Positions 1 through 14,859 are shown, counted from the first letter of the stretch. The stretch: 64,000 nt of DNA from Homarus americanus (GCF_018991925.1 NW_024725552.1:1-64000); one strand, 5' to 3'. Made by a program: numbers and translations. The notes: a model not told the origin generated them from the letters alone.

Positions 1-207
1 ATCGATGTGCTTCGTTCACGGTACGTATTGCTGAAACATCATCCTAATTCTAAGTCCCTCTCTTGAGTCTTATCTCTACCTACATGGTGAGTAGTCGAAA
101 ATTACTCGGCACGCAGCTTTCAAAACGTGTGTGTGTGTGGGTATTCCAGGCATACCTGGCACAATGCATACTATTTCCTATGTGTGACTTAACCCCTCTG
201 TCTGCTT

Positions 208-249
<42 letters not shown>

Positions 250-1160
250 ATTCAGTATCAGCTTGAACAACCTTGCAATTTTTTTTAACATTTTTGTCAA
301 TTTTTGTAATCTCTCCCCGCTCACTGAATAACTGGCCCCACCGAGGGCCCTTCGCTTCTGGTCACAGCTGCCTGGCATGCACTATTGCAGGAATAACAAT
401 GATGTTTCCAGGGTACGTTTTACAAATATAGCCTCTCCTTGTGCCACTTCCTCTCCTTCCTTCCTCAGAATTTTTCCTCTTATTGATTTCATTTCCCTTC
501 ACCCTACATACACAACATAAAAATTGCAGGTTCTTCATATCATGTGTTTTGTTTGAGTTCAGTAGCTTAATGCAATAAATTTGCCTTAGTGGCAAACAGC
601 CGTGTCCACCTCATCCTGGCTTAATTCTTAAAACACTGTGTTGCTTGATGCATTCGCTTAATCTTCACTTGACTTCAAGCAACCAATATTTCAAAACATT
701 TTCATCACTTGAAAATTGCCCCCATGCCTGGTTTGGTTCATAGCCAATTACACCTAACACCCAACCTGAGAGCAGGGGTCCCAGAATTAGTTGGGTTGAA
801 TAGAATAGGATATGAGTTGGAGTAGGAAAGGTTAGGCTAGGTGGGTTAACAATAGGGTGGTTAATCTCAGCATAAATAAGCTGGGGTGGCTATTCTTAAC
901 GTAATTTTTTTCAGTGAAGAATAACGAAGCTGAGGAACAATTCTTTGTCATGTTCATTGGCTTCTTTGTCTAACACAGATAAAACATTTCCTTAGGAGTG
1001 CTTTTTTACTTAACACTTGACCCTCTTTCTATACTAATGGAAACCTTTAAAAGTAAATTTGTCCTAAGTAAAATTCACCTGCCCATAAGGTAGTAGCTTT
1101 CATTATAAATTTACTTTTCTGGTGCATGGTTTTAGAGTCACACCATTTTGTCAGGTTATT
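1..1160. other. Non-coding, AT-rich leading segment
   Basis: No open frame here resembles a known protein. The segment is of ordinary complexity, with one long TG microsatellite and a few GGTTAGG-like words near 826-846. I see no RNA gene. Confidence 0.6.
211..247. repeat. (TG)n microsatellite
   Basis: About 18 uninterrupted TG dinucleotides. Short open frames through it on both strands give Val-Cys or His-Thr runs and are artefacts. Confidence 0.97.
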
Positions 1161-1164
1161 TTAA

Positions 1165-3345
1165 CACTCCTCCCTACTCCCTCCTCGTCACTACTCTCTC
1201 CCTCCTCTGTTTCTCTACTCTCTCCTCCCACCCCTCCTCCACTCTCTCTCCTCCTCCTTCTCCTCTACTTTCTCTCCTTCTTCTCTACTCTCTCCTCCTC
1301 CTATTCTACTCTCTCCTCCTCCTTCTCTACTCTCTCATCCTCCTTCTCTCTCTCTCCTCCTTCTTTACTCTCTCACTCCTCCTTCTCCTCTCTCTCTCCT
1401 CTTTCTCTCTACTCCCTCTACTCTCCCTCCTTCTCTGCTTTCTCCTCCTCCTTCTCTACTCTCTCTAACTCTCTCCTCCTTCTCTACTCTCTCCTCCTTC
1501 TCTCTATCTCTCCTCCTTCTCCTAGTCTCTCCTCTCTCTCTCCTCCTCCTTCTCTACTCTCTCCTCCCTTCTCTCTCTCTCCTCCTCTACTCTCTCACTC
1601 CTTCTCTGCTCTCTCCTCCTTCCTCTCTCTCCTCCTTCTCTAATCTCTCCTCCTCTCTCTCTCCACCTCCTCCTTCTCTACTCTCTCACTCCTCCTTCTC
1701 TCCCTCTCTCTCTCTCCTCCTTCTCTCTCTCTCCTCCTCCATCTCTGCTCTCTCACTCCTCCTTCCTCTCTCCTCCTTCTCTATCTCCTCACTCCTCTCT
1801 CTCTCCTCCTCCTTCTCTTCTCTCCCACTCCTCTCTCTCTCACTCATCTATTCTCTCCTTCTCCTCTCATCTCCTCTCCTTTCTCCTCTTCCTTCTCTAC
1901 TCTCTCATCCTTCTCCTCATTCTCTCTCCCTCACACCTTCTCTACTCTCTGCTCCTCCTTCTCTACTCTCTCCTCCCCTCTTCTCTCTCTCCTCCTCTGC
2001 TCTCTCACTCCTTCTCCTGCTCTCTCAGTCCTTCTCTACTCTCTTTCTCTTCTTCTGCTCATATAATATGCTCTGTGCTCTCCTCCTCATTATACTCCTT
2101 CTCTCACTCATTTTCTTTGTTCTCTCATCATCATTATTCTCTTTCATTATGTCTCTCTCCTCCATCATTCTCTGCTCTCTGTCATTCTCTTATCTCTCTC
2201 TTCTTTCTTCTCTCTCACTTCTCAGTTCTCTCATCATCATCTTTCGTTATCTCTCATCTTTCTCTTATATCATCATTATCTCTGCTCTCTCCTCCTGTCT
2301 TCTCTCATGCTTTCTTTTCTTCTCATCATCATTATCTGCTCTCTCCTCATCTCTGCTCTCCTCTTGTCCCTATCTCTCTCTCCTCATCATTATCTCTGTG
2401 CTCATCATCATTCTTGTTTAGTCATCATTTATTTAATAATATCTTATCATTCTCTCTCTCATTTCCTTCTCTGCTCTCCTCCTTCCTTCTCTCCTCTCCT
2501 CCTCCTTCTCTACTCTCTCCTCCTTCTCTCTCTCCCTTCTTCTCCTCTCTCCTTTCTCTCTCTCCTCCTCTTTCTCTCTCCTCTCCTCCTCCTTCTCTGC
2601 TCTCCTCCTTCTTCTCTTCTCTCACTCCTCCTTCTCTGCTCTCTCCTCCTCCTTCTCTCTCCTCTCCTCCTCTTCTCCTGCTCTCCTCCTCTTCTCTGCT
2701 CTCTCACTCCTTCATCTCTGCTCTCTCTCTATTCTCTGCTCTCAGTCATCATTCTCTGCTCTCCCCTCCTCATTCTCTAATCTCTCTCCTTCCCTCTCTC
2801 TCTCATCATTCTCTCTCTCATCATTTACCTGTCTCCTCATCATCATCTCTCTTGTCTCTCATCCTCTATAACCATTTCTGCTCTCTCATCATCATTCTCT
2901 CTCTCTCCTCCTCCTTCTGCTCTCTCCTCCTCCTTCTCTACTCTCTCCTCCTCCTTCTCTCTCTCTCCACTCCTCCTTCTCCTGCTCTCTCCTCCTCCTT
3001 CTCCTGCTCTCTCCTCCTTCTCTGCTCTCTCCTCCTTCTCTACTCTCTCATCCTCCTTCTCTCTCTCTCCACTCCTCCCTCTTTCCTCCTTCTCTCTCCT
3101 CTCACTCCTCCTTCTCTCCTCCTCCTTCTCTGCTCTCTCCTCCTCCTTCTCTCTCCTCCTCCTGCTCTCTCTCTTCTCTGCTCTCCTCCTCCTCCTTCTC
3201 TGCTCTCTCACTCCTCTTTCTCTGCTCTCTCCCTTCTCATCTCTACTCTCCTCATTATCTGCTCTATCTCTCTATCCTCTTATCTCTCACTTCTTCTCTC
3301 CTCATCATCATTATCTCTCTCTCATCATCATTATATATCTCATCA
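1165..3345. repeat. Polypyrimidine low-complexity array (TCTCC/TTCTC)
   Basis: Almost pure C/T on the + strand, built from loosely repeated words such as CTCCTCCTTCTCTACTCT and TCTGCTCTCTCC, with frequent small length changes. From about 2070 onward ATC/ATT words (TCATCATTATC) mix in. Open frames up to 425 codons (2075-3352) translate as Ser/Leu/Pro only and come from the low stop density of C/T DNA. The opposite strand is an Arg/Glu-rich purine tract. Confidence 0.95.
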
Positions 3346-6300
3346 ATGGTAATGGCAATAATAATAAGTAAATGTACAATAATGTAAGTAATAATTTTGT
3401 AATAATAAGTAAATGCATTTAATAATAATAAATAATGGTACATGTAACTATGTAAATGGTGTGTACGTTAATGATGTTTATGTAAATAAATAAATGTATG
3501 ATACAACATGTAATATATATAAATATGTAATATGTTCATGTTATATATGTCATTTTTACTGTTTTTTAAAATATATAAATAAATAAATTTATGTATATAT
3601 AAATGTCATTATCTTATGTAAATAATAAATTTATCTTATGTCATCATCATTTATAAATAAATTATTTATCTCTCATCATCATTTCTTATCATATCATCAT
3701 TTATCTATATATAAATCTGTTTTATATATGTTATTATCGTGTCATCATTTATATCATATCTTCATCATCGTGTATCTTCATCATTTATCTCCATGTATTC
3801 ATCTGTCTCTCATCATTGTCTATCTCTAAATATCATTTATGTCTATCATCATCATTGTGTTATGTTTTCATCATCATTATACTCAGTAATCATTGATGTT
3901 ATGCTTGATGGTATATTTTTGCTGATTTTGTCTTAATATCATCATCATTATTTGTCTCATCATCATCATTGTCTTAATATATAAAATCATTGTATGCTTA
4001 ATAAATATTTAGAATAAATTTCTTTTATGTAATATATAAATGCATTTATGTAATATAGGATTTTATAATATAAATAAATATTTATATGGTATTAATAAAT
4101 GTATTATGTGATATTAAATAAATTTTATTATATATGTAAATTAGGTATGTAATAGGATTTGATGTGCATGTAATAATAATGTTTATGTAATAAGCCATCA
4201 TTTTATGATAATATATAGAAATAAATATTGTATAATGTCATAATATTTAATAATAATATGTCGTCATCATTGTCTTAATATATAAGCCATTTGTATAAAT
4301 GTATCATTTATGTAATATGTAAATAAATGTTATATATAAATTTGTTTTTGTAATAATATATAAATAAATTATGTATGTAAATGTCATTGTATGTAATATG
4401 TAAATAATATTTGTCTTTATGTAATAATAATTATCTTATGTATTGTAATATATTTATATATGTAATATAAATCAACGTGTGATAATATGTAAATGAAATG
4501 ATTTTTGTGTGCAGTGTAAGTAATTTGTGTAAATGAAGTAATTGTGTTTATGTGTAAAGTAAATGAAAAGTTTAAAATGTGTATAGAAATTGTCTGTGTG
4601 TCAGTAAAAATAATATGAATAGTATATGTCTTTCCATCATTTTATCTTAATATATAAAGGCTGTGCATCTTAATATTATAAATATGAACATATAATATAA
4701 TCATCATCATTGTCTTAATATGTAAATGTCATTTATATAATAATAAATATCATATGTAAATGTTTTATCATCATCATTATATAATATGTCATCATCATTA
4801 TGTAATATATAAAATTTGTTTATATATGTCTGTGTTCATCATTTATATAATTTATCATCATTTATATAAATATCATTATTGGTTTATATATAAATTTATG
4901 TATATTGTAAATATATATTTAATATATGAAAATAAATAAATTTATGTATATGTAGGTGTTTTATGTAATATATCGTTATCATTTATATTTATATTTTTAT
5001 ATCATCATCATTTATATATCTCATCGTCGTATCTGCTCCATCATCAGCTATGTAGCCTGCTCATCATTCTCCTATATAAAGCTTTGTTTTCTGCTCTCAT
5101 CATATCATTACTCTTATATCTCACCTTCTCTGCTCTCTCCTTCCTCATTCTCTGGTCTCTCATCATCCTTCTCTATATATCTCATCGCTATAGATCTCTC
5201 TCATCATGCTCTGTCGTTCCTCCTCTATATATAAATATTACTCTGCTCACTCATCATTCTCTATCTCGCTCATCATTCTCTGCTCTCCTCATCGTATATA
5301 TCTCTCATCATCTCTGCTCTCTCCTCATCATTCTCCTGCTCTCTCCCTTCTGCTCTCACTCATCCTCTCATCATATATGTAAATAGGTGCAATAATGTGT
5401 ATGTAAATAAATAATTATGTAATATGCAAATAATTTATGTAATATATAGGCTGTTTTATGCTTATATATAAAACATTTATGTAGGTCATAAAATGAAATA
5501 AATTTTATGTAATAATGTAAATGTCATTTTATGTAATATAAATAAATAATTTATGCAATATAAATGCATGCGTGTGTAAATGTGTCTTAAATAATATAAA
5601 AGTAAATATGTGCAATATGTAAATAAATGGGCTGTGCTTATGTAAAGGCTGACATGTAATAGGTCATCATTTATGTATGTAAAATAATCATTTATGCAGG
5701 TCTCATGGGCTGTGTCTTGTATATACATCATTTATGTAATATGTAAAGTAAATGGGCTGTATGTAAATGGCTGTAGCATGTGGGTCATCATTGTCTGCAT
5801 GTCATGCATCTGTCAACCGTAATTTTATGCTTATGTGGTCATGGGCTATGTAATAACAAAATAATAGGCTATATGCTCTTATGTCCATTAATGTAACCCA
5901 ATAAATAAATAAATTTATGTAATATATATATATCATAATAATAAATTTTGTTTAATAATATGTAAATAAATGGAAATTTATGTAATGTAAATAAATGGGC
6001 TATGTAATATAAATGTGTTTATGTATATATATGTCATCTTAATATGTAAATTTTATTTTATGTATATGTCATCATCATTTATATAATATATAAAATGCAT
6101 CATTTATCTTATCTCTCATCATCATTCTCTTATATAATGTCATTTATGTATATGTAAATAAATTTATGTAATATCTCACTCATTCTCTGTCATATAAAAT
6201 TTTATTTATATATCCGGATTGCATTGCTCTTATGCTCTCCCGGCTCATCATAATATCATCATTGTCATCATAAAATATGATCTTCTAGCTCATTATCATC

Positions 6301-9300
6301 ATTATCTTATCATCTCTATCATCATTATCTGTCTCCATCCTCATTTATCTTATCTCATCGATCATCATTGCTCTTAATATGTCATCATCGTCTATCTTAA
6401 TCTCTCCTCATCCTTCTCTGCTCCTCATATATATTCTCTCACTCTCTCCTCATCATTCTCTGCTCTCTCATCATTCTCTCCTCTCTCCTCCTCCTTCTCT
6501 GCTCTCTCCTCCTCATCTCTGCTCTCTCTTCATTCTCTGCTCTCTCATCATTCTAGCTCTCTCCTCCTGTCTCTCATATTATATCTCCTTCTCTGCTCTC
6601 TCCTCATCATTTCTTGCTATCTCCTCTTTGCTCTTATATCTGTCTCAGTCTGTCTTGTCTGCCTCTGTCACTCTATATCTCCTTGTCCTGCTCTCTCATC
6701 ATTATCTCTGTCTCCCATCATGGTCATGTCTCTCACTCATTACTCTTTTTTCTCTTTAGTCATCATTATGTATATATATCATTGGTCTATCATTATCATG
6801 TCTGTCTCTCAGTCATCATTCTTATATCATCATCATTATGTCTTAATCTCTTTAATATCTATATATCATCATTATATATGTCTCATCTATCTAATATCCA
6901 TCATTTCTATATATCATCATCATTTATAATATATAAATGTCATTATATATATCTCATCATCGTACTATATAATATCATTATCATTATGTATCTATCATCA
7001 TCTTGATATGTCATCTGTTTTATATATGTAACATCATCATTTATCTTAATATATAAATGTCATTATGTAATATGCATCATTTATTTATATGTCATCATCA
7101 TTTATGTATATAATAATAATTATATATGTCATCTCATCATCTCATCTCATATTTTATCATCTTATGTCTCTTTATATATATCTTATATAATTGTTATATA
7201 TATACGATTATCATTTATAATGTCATTATGTATCTCATCATCATTTAATATGTCGTAATAATCATTATTTATAATATATCATCATAATATGTGGTGTTTA
7301 TGTAATATGTCATCATTTTGTATAATATATAAATGGAATTTGTTGTATTAATGTGCATTGTCTTAATAATATAAATGTATTTATGTATGTATGGTTATGT
7401 TAATATACGTTATCTTAATAATAGTCATTTGTGTATGTGGTTGGCTTGTAATAATAATAATTTATCTTAATATATATAAATTTATAAATAATTTGAAATA
7501 ATTTTATGTAATGAAGTATGTAATGGTAAGTATGTCATTTGTCTTAATTGTCGGTTATTGTTAATATAATGTGGTAATATGAAATTGGTAAATGTATGTA
7601 TATAAATAAATTTATGTAATATATAAATATAAATATATAAATGCTGTTATGTTTAATAATAATAATTAGTGTCTCATTTAATAATTGTCATTTATGCATA
7701 ATATTATATATGTCGTTTTATATTATATGTCTTTATATTGATTATATATGTCTCATGATTGTTATGTTATATATATAATTATTTGCTTATGTCATAATTG
7801 CATTATATATCATCATCATTATCTTATCTCTCCATCATCATTATCTATATCTCATCATCATTTCTCTTATTCTCCATCTCCATTTATCTTATCATCTCTT
7901 AAATAAATTATATATATATAAATAAATTATTTATGTATCGATCATCTCATTATCTTAATATCTCATCATCATTATCTTAATATCTCATCATCATTGTCTG
8001 TATTCATCATCTTAATAATTATGGTTGTGTAATAATATTTTATATAATTTGTAATAATATTATTTATGTAATATATTTATTAATATAATAATAATTATAT
8101 ATGTAATAATATTGTTTTAAATTCTCATCATTATCTATCATTATTTCTGTCATCATCATTTATATCATATCATCATTATATATATCATCATTATCATAAT
8201 TATGTTATATTATAATTATGTCTCATGTTTTAATAATGTAAATGTCATGTGTAATGTAAGTGAATAATTTGTGTATGTAAATTGTTTGTAATAATAATAA
8301 TGGTTTGTATGTGTGAAAAATTTTATTGTTTGTATAAATATGTAATATGTAAATATCATTTATGTAAAACATGTAATATATAAATATGCATTATGTAATA
8401 TATAAATCATTATAATATATAAATTGGTATATGAATATAATGCATCATTTTATGTAATATTAATAAATGGTGTTATGCTTAATATATAAGTAAATAAATT
8501 TTATGTAATAATAATGGTCATCAATTTTTATGCTTATGTAATAAATAAGATGTTTTTAATATATAAATATCTTAATATATAAATAGGTGTATGTATGCTC
8601 ATCATATTTATGTAATATACATCATCATTTATGTAATATGTAAATCATGTATATATCATGATAATATATTATAAGTAAATAAACATGTTAATATGTCAGT
8701 AAATCATTTATGTAATGATGTAAGTCATTTATGTGATAATAATAAATGGGTACATGTTATCTAATATAAATAATAGGTATATGTTTTAAATAAGTCATCA
8801 TGTGTAAGTAAATGGTTTATGTAATATGTAAATAAATAAATTTATGTAATAATAATAGAAATGGTATGTAATAATATGAAGGTGTTTGTATGTGTAAATG
8901 GTATAATATGATATTTTATGTATATGTAAATCTTTTATATGTAAATGCATCATTATGTAATATAGGTTGTTTATGTAATATGAAAAGTAAATAAATTTGT
9001 GTGATAATGTAATATTTGTGTGTTGTGTAGATCATTGTGTTAATATGTAGTAGTTTGTGTGATGTGTGTTTGTTTGTATATGTATCATGATTTATGTGTT
9101 TAAATGGATATGTAGTATGGTAAATTGTTTGTATATAGAATTTTTTAATTTAAAGGTGTTTTGTTTAATGGTAAGTAATATTTTTATATAAATAATATAG
9201 GGTATTTTAATTATATAAAGTGTTTAATGTGTGTATGTGTAATAATTTTGTGATATGTGTAGATAATGTAATATATAATTGAATTTGTTTAATAATAGTT

Positions 9301-9700
9301 TGTAATGTAAATAAATAAAATGGAACATGTGATGTCAATAAATGTTATGTGATAATGTCGGTCATTTAATGGCAATAATGTAAATGAATTTATGTAATAT
9401 GTAAATAATTTGTAATGTGTATAGTAATTGGGTATGTATGTAAATGAAATTTTATGCAATATGTAAATTGTCTGTCTTTGTAAATGTGTGTAATATGTGA
9501 AGCATGTATGTGTAATAAATGGGTGTGTATGTGTAAGTAATTTGTAATAAAATTTATGTAATTATAATCGTTGTGTATATAAATGGAATTTGTTTATGTA
9601 ATTGTTTAATAAATAAATTTGTTGTAATGTAATAAATGTAATAATAATAATCATTATTATCATCTTTCATATCATTATATTATCATCATCATTTATGATA
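3346..9700. repeat. AT-rich low-complexity array with ATC and TAAATAAAT words
   Basis: Over 6 kb of A/T-dominated sequence made of recurring words: TAATATGTAAAT, AAATAAATTTATGTAAT, TCATCATCATT, TTATCTTAATAT. There is no fixed period, stops are dense in all frames, and no coding signal is visible. Two pyrimidine-rich islands interrupt it, at about 5035-5375 and 6380-6760, and resemble the flanking TCTCC blocks. The region may be a decayed relative of the polypyrimidine blocks in which ATC/TAA words have taken over; this is inference. Confidence 0.9.
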
Positions 9701-9724
9701 ATATAATCATTGTTATATAAATAT

Positions 9725-11135
9725 TTCAGATTTTTATCTGCTCTCTCATTACTCTGCTATGTAATATTAAATGCTCTGTCATATCCTTCTCTGCTCTCTC
9801 TTCTTTCTGCTTCTCTCATCATCATCTATATAAAAGCTGCTTCTCTGCTCTCTCTTCTCTGCTCTTCTCATCATCATCTCTGCTCTCTCATCCTCTGTCT
9901 CTACTCTTTCCTTCTAAACTCTCTTTACTCCTTCTCTCCTCCATCATTTCTCTGCTCTCTCCTCCTCCTTCTCTCTCTCCTCCTTCTGTGTCTCTCACAT
10001 CATGTCTCTCATGCTCTGCTCTCTCATCATCATTCTGCTCTCTCCTCATTCTCTACTCTCTCATCCTCTTCTCTGCTCTCTATATCTGCTCTCATCATCT
10101 CTGTCTCTCCATCATTTCTGCTCATCATCTCTCATCAAGTCTTCTCTCCTCTTCTGCTCTTACTTGTCTCTTCTCTGTCATCGCTATCTTCTCTCTCATC
10201 ATTCTCTGCTCTCACATTTCTCTTCTCGTCTCTTGTTCCTCCTTCTCTACTCTCTCCTCCGTCTCTTCTCTCTCACTCCTTCTCTCTCTCCTCCTCTCTT
10301 CTCTCTCCTCCTTCTCTGCTCTCTCCTCCTCCTTCTCTGCTCTCTCCTCCTTCTTCTCTCTCCTCCTTCTCTCTCTCCTTCTTCTCTGCTCTCTCATCTC
10401 CTTCTCTCTTTCTCCTCCTCCTCTCTCTCCTCCTTCTCCTCTCTCCTTCTCTACTCTCCTCCCTCCTCTCTCCTCTCTTCTCTGCTCTCTCCTTCTTCTC
10501 TCTCTGCTCTGTCCTGCTCCATCTCTTCTCTGCTCTCATTCTTCTGCTATTTACCTTACTCTCTCTCTTTTTCTCTCTCTTTCTCTGCTCTCTCTCTCTG
10601 CTTCTCTTTCTCTGTCTCCTCATCTCTGTTTTTTTTTTTTTTTTTTTTTCTCTCCTCCTCCTTCTCTCTCTCTCCTCCTTCTCTACTCTCTCCTTCTTCT
10701 CTCCTCTCTCCTCCTCTCTCTCTCCTCCTTCTCTTCTCTCTCCTCCTCCTTCTCTACTCTCTCCTCTTCTTCTCTACTCTCTCCATCCTCCTTCTCTGCT
10801 CTCTCCTTCTGCTTCTCTTACTCTCTCATTCTTCTCTGCTCTCTCACTCCTCCTTCTCTCTCTCCTCCTCCTTCTCTGCTCTTTCATCACTCTCTTCTCC
10901 TTCTCTCCTCCTCCTCCTTCTCTGCTCTCTCCTCCTCCTTCTCTCTCTCCTCCTCCTTCTGACTCTCTCTCATCCTTCTCTCTCTCTGCTCTTCTCTCAT
11001 CATTCTCTGCTCTCCCTTATCTTCTCTCCTCTTGCTCCTCTCCTCGCTTCTCTGTCTCTCCTCATTATCTGCTCTGCACTCTTCTCTCTCCTCTATATAT
11101 CTTGTTCTCTCATTATTTTATCTCATCATAAACTC
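9725..11135. repeat. Polypyrimidine low-complexity array, second block
   Basis: C/T-rich on the + strand with TCTCTCCTCCTTCTCTGCTC words, like the first block. Open frames of 473, 401 and 324 codons overlap here in two frames, which is incompatible with a real gene, and contain only Ser, Leu, Pro, Phe and Cys runs. Confidence 0.95.
10629..10649. repeat. Homopolymer T run (21)
   Basis: Twenty-one consecutive T inside the polypyrimidine block, the longest homopolymer I noticed in the window. It could be a remnant retroposon tail in minus orientation, but no target-site duplication is evident. Confidence 0.9.
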
Positions 11136-11665
11136 TCATATGTAAATGGGCTGTTAAATGTTATGTTTGTCTTAATATGTCATCATTTTGTCTTTATGAA
11201 AATATGATAAATTGTATAATAATAAACAGTTGTCTTAATAAATAATATTATGTAATAATGTCATCATCATTATGATATATAAATATTTATCTTATATGAT
11301 CATTTATAAATAATGTAATAAAATTATGTTTTTATCATCATCATTATGTATATAATAATTAAATTAATAAAGTTATCATTTATTTAATGTAATATCATCA
11401 TTATCATCATCATTTATCATCGTGTAATATCATCATGATTATCATATCTTATGAATAATAAATGAATATAATAATATAAATAATCATTTGTGTATGTAAA
11501 TAGTATCAATAATATATAATTAATTGTCTTAATATGTAAATGAATTTGTAAATATGTAATTCATTTGTCTTAATGTGTATAAATTTATGTAAATTTATCA
11601 TCATCTTAATATATCATCATCATTATCATTTATCATCATTATCATCATCATCGTCTATAAATATA
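11136..11665. repeat. AT-rich spacer between polypyrimidine blocks
   Basis: Same word set (TAATATGTAAAT, TCATCATT, TTTGTCTTAATA) as 3346-9700. No coding signal. Confidence 0.85.
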
Positions 11666-12180
11666 TCTCTTCTCTTCTTCCCTCCTTCTCTACTCTCTTC
11701 CTCCTTCTCTCTCCTCCTTCTCTCTCTCCTCCTCCTTCTCCTGCTCTCTCCTCTTCTCCTCTCCTCCTTCTCTCTCTCTCCTCCTTCTCTACTCTCTCCT
11801 TCTTCTCTACTCTCCTCCTTCCTGCTCTCTCACCTCCTTCTCTCTCCTCTGCCTTCTCTACTCTCTCCTCCTCCTTCTCTACTCTCTCCTTCTTCTCTCT
11901 CTCCTCCTCCTCCTTCTCTGCTCTCCTCCTCCTTCTCTACTCTCTCCTCCTTCTCTACTCTCCTCCTCCTTCTCTACTCTCTCCTCCTCCTCTCTCTCCT
12001 CCTTCTCTTCTCTCTCTCCTTCTCTGCTCTCTCCTCCTCTCTTCTCTCCTCCTTCTACTCTGCTCATCACTCTCTCATCTGCTCTCTCACTCATATCTGC
12101 TCTCACTCCTTCTCTGCTCTCATCCCTTCTCTGCTCTCTCACTCCTCGCCTATCTCTCCCATTCATTCTCCTCTGCTCTC
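11666..12180. repeat. Polypyrimidine low-complexity array, third block
   Basis: C/T tract with CTCCTCCTTCTCTACTCTC words. Both strands have spurious open frames (225 codons +, 115 codons -). Confidence 0.93.
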
Positions 12181-13394
12181 TCATCATCATTATATATCTC
12201 ATCATCAATATGTCATATGTCATCATTTATGCATCTTATCATATAAATAAATTGTCATCTTAGCATCTTCATCATTGTCTTAATAATAAATGTTTTAGGT
12301 ATCTAATATCATCATTGTAAAATAAATCATCATGATAATCATTGTCATTATTGTAATCATCATCATTGTCTGCTCATCATCATCATTATATATCATCATC
12401 GATATAATAATCATCATCATCATCTATTAATATGTCATATCATTGTCTGTCATCATTATCTTAATATCATCATTTATGTATATATAATGTTTATGTATCA
12501 TCGTCTATATGTCATCATCATTGTCTGTATCTCATCATCATTCTGCTCTTAATATCATCATTTATGTATCTCCATCATCATTATATATCTCATCATCATT
12601 ATATATCTCATCATTATCTGCTCATCTGTCATTATATGTCTCATCATCATTATCTCTCATCGTTTCTTCTCTCATCATCATTATATATCATCATCATTAT
12701 ATATCTCATGTTTTCTATCTGCTCTCTCATCATCTACATCTCTCTCCATCATAATCTATCTCTCATCATTATCATCATATCCTCTCATATGTCATTCTAT
12801 CTCCATCTCTCATCATCTCTCATCATTATCTGCTCTCTCCATCATTCTCTGCTCTCTCATCTCATCATTATCTGTCTCCTATCATTATCTTCTCACTTAT
12901 ATTTATATATCTCTCATCATCATTCTCTGCTCTCTTATCATCATATCTCTCCATCATTATCTGCTCTCCTCATCATTCTCTACTCTCTCCATATTCTCTC
13001 TCTCCTCATTCATTCTCTGCTCTCACTCATTATCTATATCATCATTATCTCTACTCTCTCATCATTATCTGCTCTCCTCATCATATCTGCTCTCCCCATC
13101 ATTCTCTGTCTCTCCTCATTCTCCTCCTCATCTGCTCTCATCATTATCTGCTCTCTTCTCTGCTCATCATCATCTATCTGCTCTCTCATCATCATTCTCT
13201 GCTCATCTACCATCATTCTGTCTTAATAATAAATAAATGTAATTATAAATCGTCGTTATGTTAATGATCATTTTATTAAATATTTTGTGTTATTGTATAA
13301 TTTATGTATATTTGTTAATATTATCATTATCATCTTCATTATCATCATTATAATATCATCATTGCTGTCAATTATAGGTTATCATTTTGTGAAA
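12181..13394. repeat. Mixed TCATCATTAT / TCTGCTCTC array
   Basis: Alternation of ATC-rich words and TCTGCTCTCTCATC words, transitional between the AT-rich and polypyrimidine domains. A 220-codon frame (12564-13226) is Ser/His/Ile-rich repeat translation and not a gene. Confidence 0.9.
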
Positions 13395-13780
13395 TGGTTT
13401 GAAATGCTCTCTCCTCCTTCTCTCTCTCTCTCCTCCTTCTCCTCTCTCCTCCTCCTTCTCCACTCTCCTCCTTCTCTACTCTCTCCTCCTTCTCTACTCT
13501 CTCACTCCTTCTCTCTCTCTCCTCCTTTCTCTCTCTCCTCCTTCTCTACTCTCTCCTTCTCCTTCTCTACTCTCTCCTCCTTTTCTCTCTCTCCTCCTTC
13601 TCTACTCTCTCCTCCTCCTTCTCTCTCTCACTCCTTTCTCTCTCCTCCTTCTCTACTCCTCCTCCTTCTCCTACTCTCCCTCCTTCTCTACTCCTCCTCC
13701 TTCTCTCTTCTCTCTCTCCCCTTCTCTCTCTCCTCCTTCTCCTCCCTCCTCCTCCTCCTCCTCTTCCCTCTGTCAGGGAT
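13395..13780. repeat. Polypyrimidine low-complexity array, last block
   Basis: Final C/T block of the 12.6-kb domain. It ends sharply at unique sequence near 13780. Confidence 0.93.
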
Positions 13781-14859
13781 GTGATTGAGTCTCAGTTGTG
13801 TGTGTGTATTATTTTTTTTGTGGGGTCAGAAACACCTACCCGGGAAGTTTTTACCATAATTAACTAATTTCTCATATTGTTATACATTTCGTGAGCGCCT
13901 AATAGTGCAAATACACAGTTACCCCAAAATCAACTATGTTTATTGCAACAGTATTTTCTATGCATATAGTCTTAATAATTCCTTTACAAATTTTAGTTGT
14001 TACTAAACTTGAATTTGTTTAATATTTTTAATTGTACACCATTATTGAGAGAAGATAAACTAAAAGGTAATTTTTTTTCACTGTATTGTGTGAGAATTCA
14101 AAATTTAATACTGGAGTGCAGATTTATTCAAAGTCTTCAAGTGACACTCCACAACCTGGTATGATTCATATGTGCCAGTACTTGTGGTACAGACCTAAGC
14201 AATGCGTCATGAACTACGATGTATTTCTTGATTCCCCTTGAATCTAGCTCACCTCAGACGATTTTTGCTCCCGCAGTCAGATGTTTATAATAAAAATAAT
14301 CTCCATATTATCTAACCTAACCATAGCATAAAGTTGAGCGTATGATGAAAGAAAATCACTAAATGGGCAAGGCTAGTTCATACAACTACCAAAGGCAAGC
14401 GGAGGTATTGCCAGTGATAAACCACAGATGTGTCCTCACTTCCCCCGCACTTGTAGTATGGTTGTGGTAGTACAGAGTCCAGACGGGTCGTCACGAGACA
14501 CAAGAACAGTTTGAGTATCGTGTGTTGTCCCTTAAATAGTGAAAAGTAATTTCAGTTATGGTGTGGTAGTATTTTGTAGTATTAATTCGAATTAATGTCA
14601 GGTATTATGATGACTCTAAAAATGCCAAGAATATTTGTACCTACCTGTATATTGTCATAAATAAAACTTGATCCGGAGGCTTAGGCCAAAAATACCAAGA
14701 TCTTGGGGACAATGCCAAGCACTGGCGTCATATGACTTGAGCCAATCACATTACGAGAAAACAAGAAACAGATGGAAGCTCCTACAAGCAAGAGATGTAT
14801 GACGTATCTGTTGAGATACACATAGATTTACATAGAAACACAGACCCTTAGGTCCATTC
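13781..14859. other. Unique non-coding sequence
   Basis: About 1.1 kb of normal-complexity DNA. I find no open frame with recognisable protein similarity, no tRNA-like fold and no tandem repeat. Confidence 0.55.

Noticed and set aside
2075..3352. 425-codon Ser/Leu-rich frame
   Set aside because: C/T-only DNA has few stops. The product is monotonous and overlaps equally open frames.
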